A stretch of 15,474 nucleotides of DNA from Sulfurovaceae bacterium (GTDB lineage Bacteria > Campylobacterota > Campylobacteria > Campylobacterales > Sulfurovaceae). This document shows, piece by piece, positions 13,684 through 15,474 of the stretch (position 1 is the stretch's first letter; the number at the start of each line of letters is the position of its first letter). The translations under genes were made by a program, and so were the position numbers. The notes under the pieces were generated by a model, which saw only the letters and a list, made by a program, of their open reading frames with translations, ran no database searches and had not been told where the DNA came from. The stretch spans positions 1 through 15,474 of the forward strand of contig JAOZOG010000041.1 in NCBI GenBank assembly GCA_029933395.1, written 5' to 3'.

Positions 13684-13736
13684 GGAATCGGAGGCTTCAG
13701 CCCCGAACAGAGGCGGAGGCAGAGCCTTCCGATTCC
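13684..13736. repeat. REP-like inverted repeat downstream of clpB
   Basis: The outer arms at 13684-13696 and 13723-13736 pair as GGAATCGGA-GGCT with AGCC-TTCCGATTCC, with one bulged base. Inside the left part TCGGAGGCT and AGCCCCGA form a smaller hairpin, and the right part has GGCTCTGCC on the minus strand. GGAG precedes the inner left hairpin, and CTTCAGCC is shared with the element at 9065-9086. It begins, on the clpB side, eight bases after the stop codon and may end or stabilise clpB mRNA. No U-run is present. Confidence 0.6.
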
Positions 13737-13743
13737 GAACGAC

Positions 13744-15474
13744 TTAATCTATCGCAACGACAATCTCGCCGTTCTGAACATCGAAGAGTACCTTGGCACC
13801 CTCTTCGATCTTGCCTTCGAGGATCAGCTCTGCCAGTCTGTCTTCGACCACTTCGTAGAGTGCTCTCTTAAGTGGGCGTGCGCCGTAGACGGGATCGAAT
13901 CCTGCCTGTGCGATATAGGATTTCGCCGCTGGACTGAGAGCGATCGAAATGTCACGCTCTGCCAGCTTGTTCTGGATACTCTTGAAGAGGATATCCACGA
14001 TACTGGTGATCGCCTCGAGATCGAGCGGATTGAAGATCACGATATCATCCAGACGGTTGAGGAACTCCGGTTTGAAGGCAAGCTTCAATTCATCATAAAC
14101 CGCCTTTCTGCGATCTTCGGGATCTTTGAACTCCATAATCTTGTCACTGGCGATGTTGGAGGTCATGATAATGATGGTATTTTTGAAATCCACCGTAACC
14201 CCTTTGTTGTCTGTCAGACGTCCATCATCCAGCACCTGCAACAGTGTGTTGAAGACATCCGGATGCGCCTTTTCGATCTCATCGAAGAGGACGACAGAGT
14301 ATGGCTTGCGTCTGACCGCTTCGGTCAATTGACCACCCTCTTCGTATCCGACATATCCCGGAGGCGCACCGACCAGTCTGCTGGCGGCGTGTTTCTCCAT
14401 GTATTCACTCATATCGATACGGATCAGCGACTTTTCACTGTCAAAGAGGAACTTTGCCAGTGTCTTGGCGACCTGCGTCTTACCGACACCTGTTGGCCCC
14501 AGGAACATAAAGCTTCCGATCGGACGGTTGACATCACTCAATCCCGCTTTGTTGCGCTTGATCGCACGGGCGACAGCAGTCAACGCTTCACTCTGGCCGA
14601 CAACCTCCTCTTTGAGGACATCCTCGATATGGAGGATTTTGTCTTTTTCGCTCTGGAGCATTTTATTGACCGGGATACCCGTCCATCGGCTGACGATTGT
14701 CGCGATCATCTCTTCATCGACAGAGTTCTTGAGGAGTGTCCCCTCTTCGACCATTCTGTCCCACTTCTCCTTGAGCTGCTGCAGCTTCTCTTCCTGAGCA
14801 GGGATCTGACCGTACTCGATCTCGGCAGCCTTGTTGAAGTCACCTTCTCTTTTGGCGCTTTCTGCCTGTGTCTTCAGTGCTTCGATCTCACTCTTGATCT
14901 CGGCGATCTCGTTGAAGACCGCTTTTTCATTCTCGAAACGGCTCTGGAGGTGGTTGCGCTCCTCTTCCATATCGGCGAGCTCTTTTTCGATCTCTTCGAG
15001 ACGCTTGCTGTTCTTCTCGCTCTCCTCCATCTTGAGTGCTTCCCTCTCGACCTGGAGTGTCGAAATCTCACGCTTGATACGCGCCAGATCCGTCGGCTCA
15101 CTCTCGATCTGCATCTTGAGTTCGGCTGCTGCCTCATCGATCAGGTCGATCGCCTTATCCGGCAGGAAGCGGTCGGTGATATAGCGGTCACTCAGCTTGG
15201 CTGCCGCCACCAGTGCGGAGTCCATAATAATGACATTGTGATGCGTCTCAAGTCTGTCTTTGATCCCTCTGAGGATCTGAAGTGCTTCATTGATACTGGG
15301 CTCACCCACTTTGACAGGCTGGAATCGTCTCTGGAGTGCCGCATCCTTTTCGAAATACTTGCGATACTCTTTGAGTGTCGTTGCACCGATCGTATGCAGC
15401 TCACCACGTGCCAGTGCCGGTTTGAGAATGTTGGCGGCATCCATGCTTCCTTCACTCGCACCCGCTCCGACGAT
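13744..15474 (-). CDS. clpB: ATP-dependent disaggregase ClpB, C-terminal part (cut by window edge)
   Basis: ClpB is the hexameric Hsp100 AAA+ chaperone that works with DnaK to dissolve aggregates. The frame is open to the window edge: ten codons (IVGAGASEGS) precede the ATG at 15444, so that ATG is internal and the N-domain and the Walker motifs of the first AAA+ module lie outside. The 576 residues present include the end of NBD1 with its arginine finger (ALQRRF, about 15320-15340), the long coiled-coil middle domain (about 14760-15080, charge-rich), NBD2 Walker A GPTGVGKT (14477-14500), Walker B LFDEIE (about 14271-14294) and the C-terminal GARPLKRALYE sensor 2. The middle domain distinguishes it from ClpA and ClpC. 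It appears intact. Confidence 0.97.
   Translation of the reverse strand: MVGAGASEGSMDAANILKPALARGELHTIGATTLKEYRKYFEKDAALQRRFQPVKVGEPSINEALQILRGIKDRLETHHNVIIMDSALVAAAKLSDRYITDRFLPDKAIDLIDEAAAELKMQIESEPTDLARIKREISTLQVEREALKMEESEKNSKRLEEIEKELADMEEERNHLQSRFENEKAVFNEIAEIKSEIEALKTQAESAKREGDFNKAAEIEYGQIPAQEEKLQQLKEKWDRMVEEGTLLKNSVDEEMIATIVSRWTGIPVNKMLQSEKDKILHIEDVLKEEVVGQSEALTAVARAIKRNKAGLSDVNRPIGSFMFLGPTGVGKTQVAKTLAKFLFDSEKSLIRIDMSEYMEKHAASRLVGAPPGYVGYEEGGQLTEAVRRKPYSVVLFDEIEKAHPDVFNTLLQVLDDGRLTDNKGVTVDFKNTIIIMTSNIASDKIMEFKDPEDRRKAVYDELKLAFKPEFLNRLDDIVIFNPLDLEAITSIVDILFKSIQNKLAERDISIALSPAAKSYIAQAGFDPVYGARPLKRALYEVVEDRLAELILEGKIEEGAKVLFDVQNGEIVVAID

Noticed and set aside
15200..15444. ATG 15444 as the start of a short ClpB-like protein
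   Set aside because: The frame continues to the window edge with ten further codons (IVGAGASEGS) that match ClpB, so the gene is simply cut by the window.

Overview
The window looks like ordinary chromosome from a Campylobacterota (epsilonproteobacterial) genome, perhaps a Sulfurovum-like marine sulfur or hydrogen oxidiser. The evidence is: an AspRS of the non-discriminating kind known from Helicobacter, a GyrA with Thr at the Ser83 position as in wild-type Campylobacter, a compact ExbB without N-terminal extension, and promoters made of a good TATAAT-type -10 with no visible -35. The genus is a guess; the class is fairly safe. There are 17 protein genes. No stretch over 300 bases lacks a gene, and I see no tRNA, rRNA, CRISPR array, insertion sequence or phage gene.

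Layout. Positions 1-4239 (minus strand) form a tightly packed cluster, gyrA > asd > yqhA > hemE, in which every junction overlaps; it leaves the window inside hemE. A divergent promoter region (4240-4415) separates it from an exbB-exbD pair on the plus strand (4416-5230). A convergent hairpin follows, then a small thioredoxin-like gene and selO on the minus strand (5253-7059). Divergent from selO are aspS and adk on the plus strand (7211-9701), separated by a cluster of REP-like palindromes and followed by a strong hairpin.

Positions 9767-13663 carry mostly exported or membrane proteins of poorly known function: a lipoprotein, a secreted SYLF-domain protein, two overlapping genes for periplasmic proteins (one with a duplicated CX12C tail), a stand-alone cysteine-rich protein resembling the metal-binding N-terminal domain of CopZ, and a small DUF4282-like membrane protein. 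The window ends with the 3' two thirds of clpB (minus), behind which lies another REP-like palindrome.

Most genes are housekeeping: DNA supercoiling, Asp-family amino acid synthesis, haem synthesis, Asp/Asn-tRNA charging, adenylate balance and disaggregation. ExbB-ExbD would energise a TonB system encoded elsewhere. The least ordinary points are the REP-like palindromes with GTAG and GGAG tags, which predict a RAYT transposase elsewhere; the two-gene periplasmic cassette with the CX12C repeat; the single-domain CopZ-like protein; and SelO beside a thioredoxin-like gene. I see no clear defence system, biosynthetic cluster or other large undescribed system.
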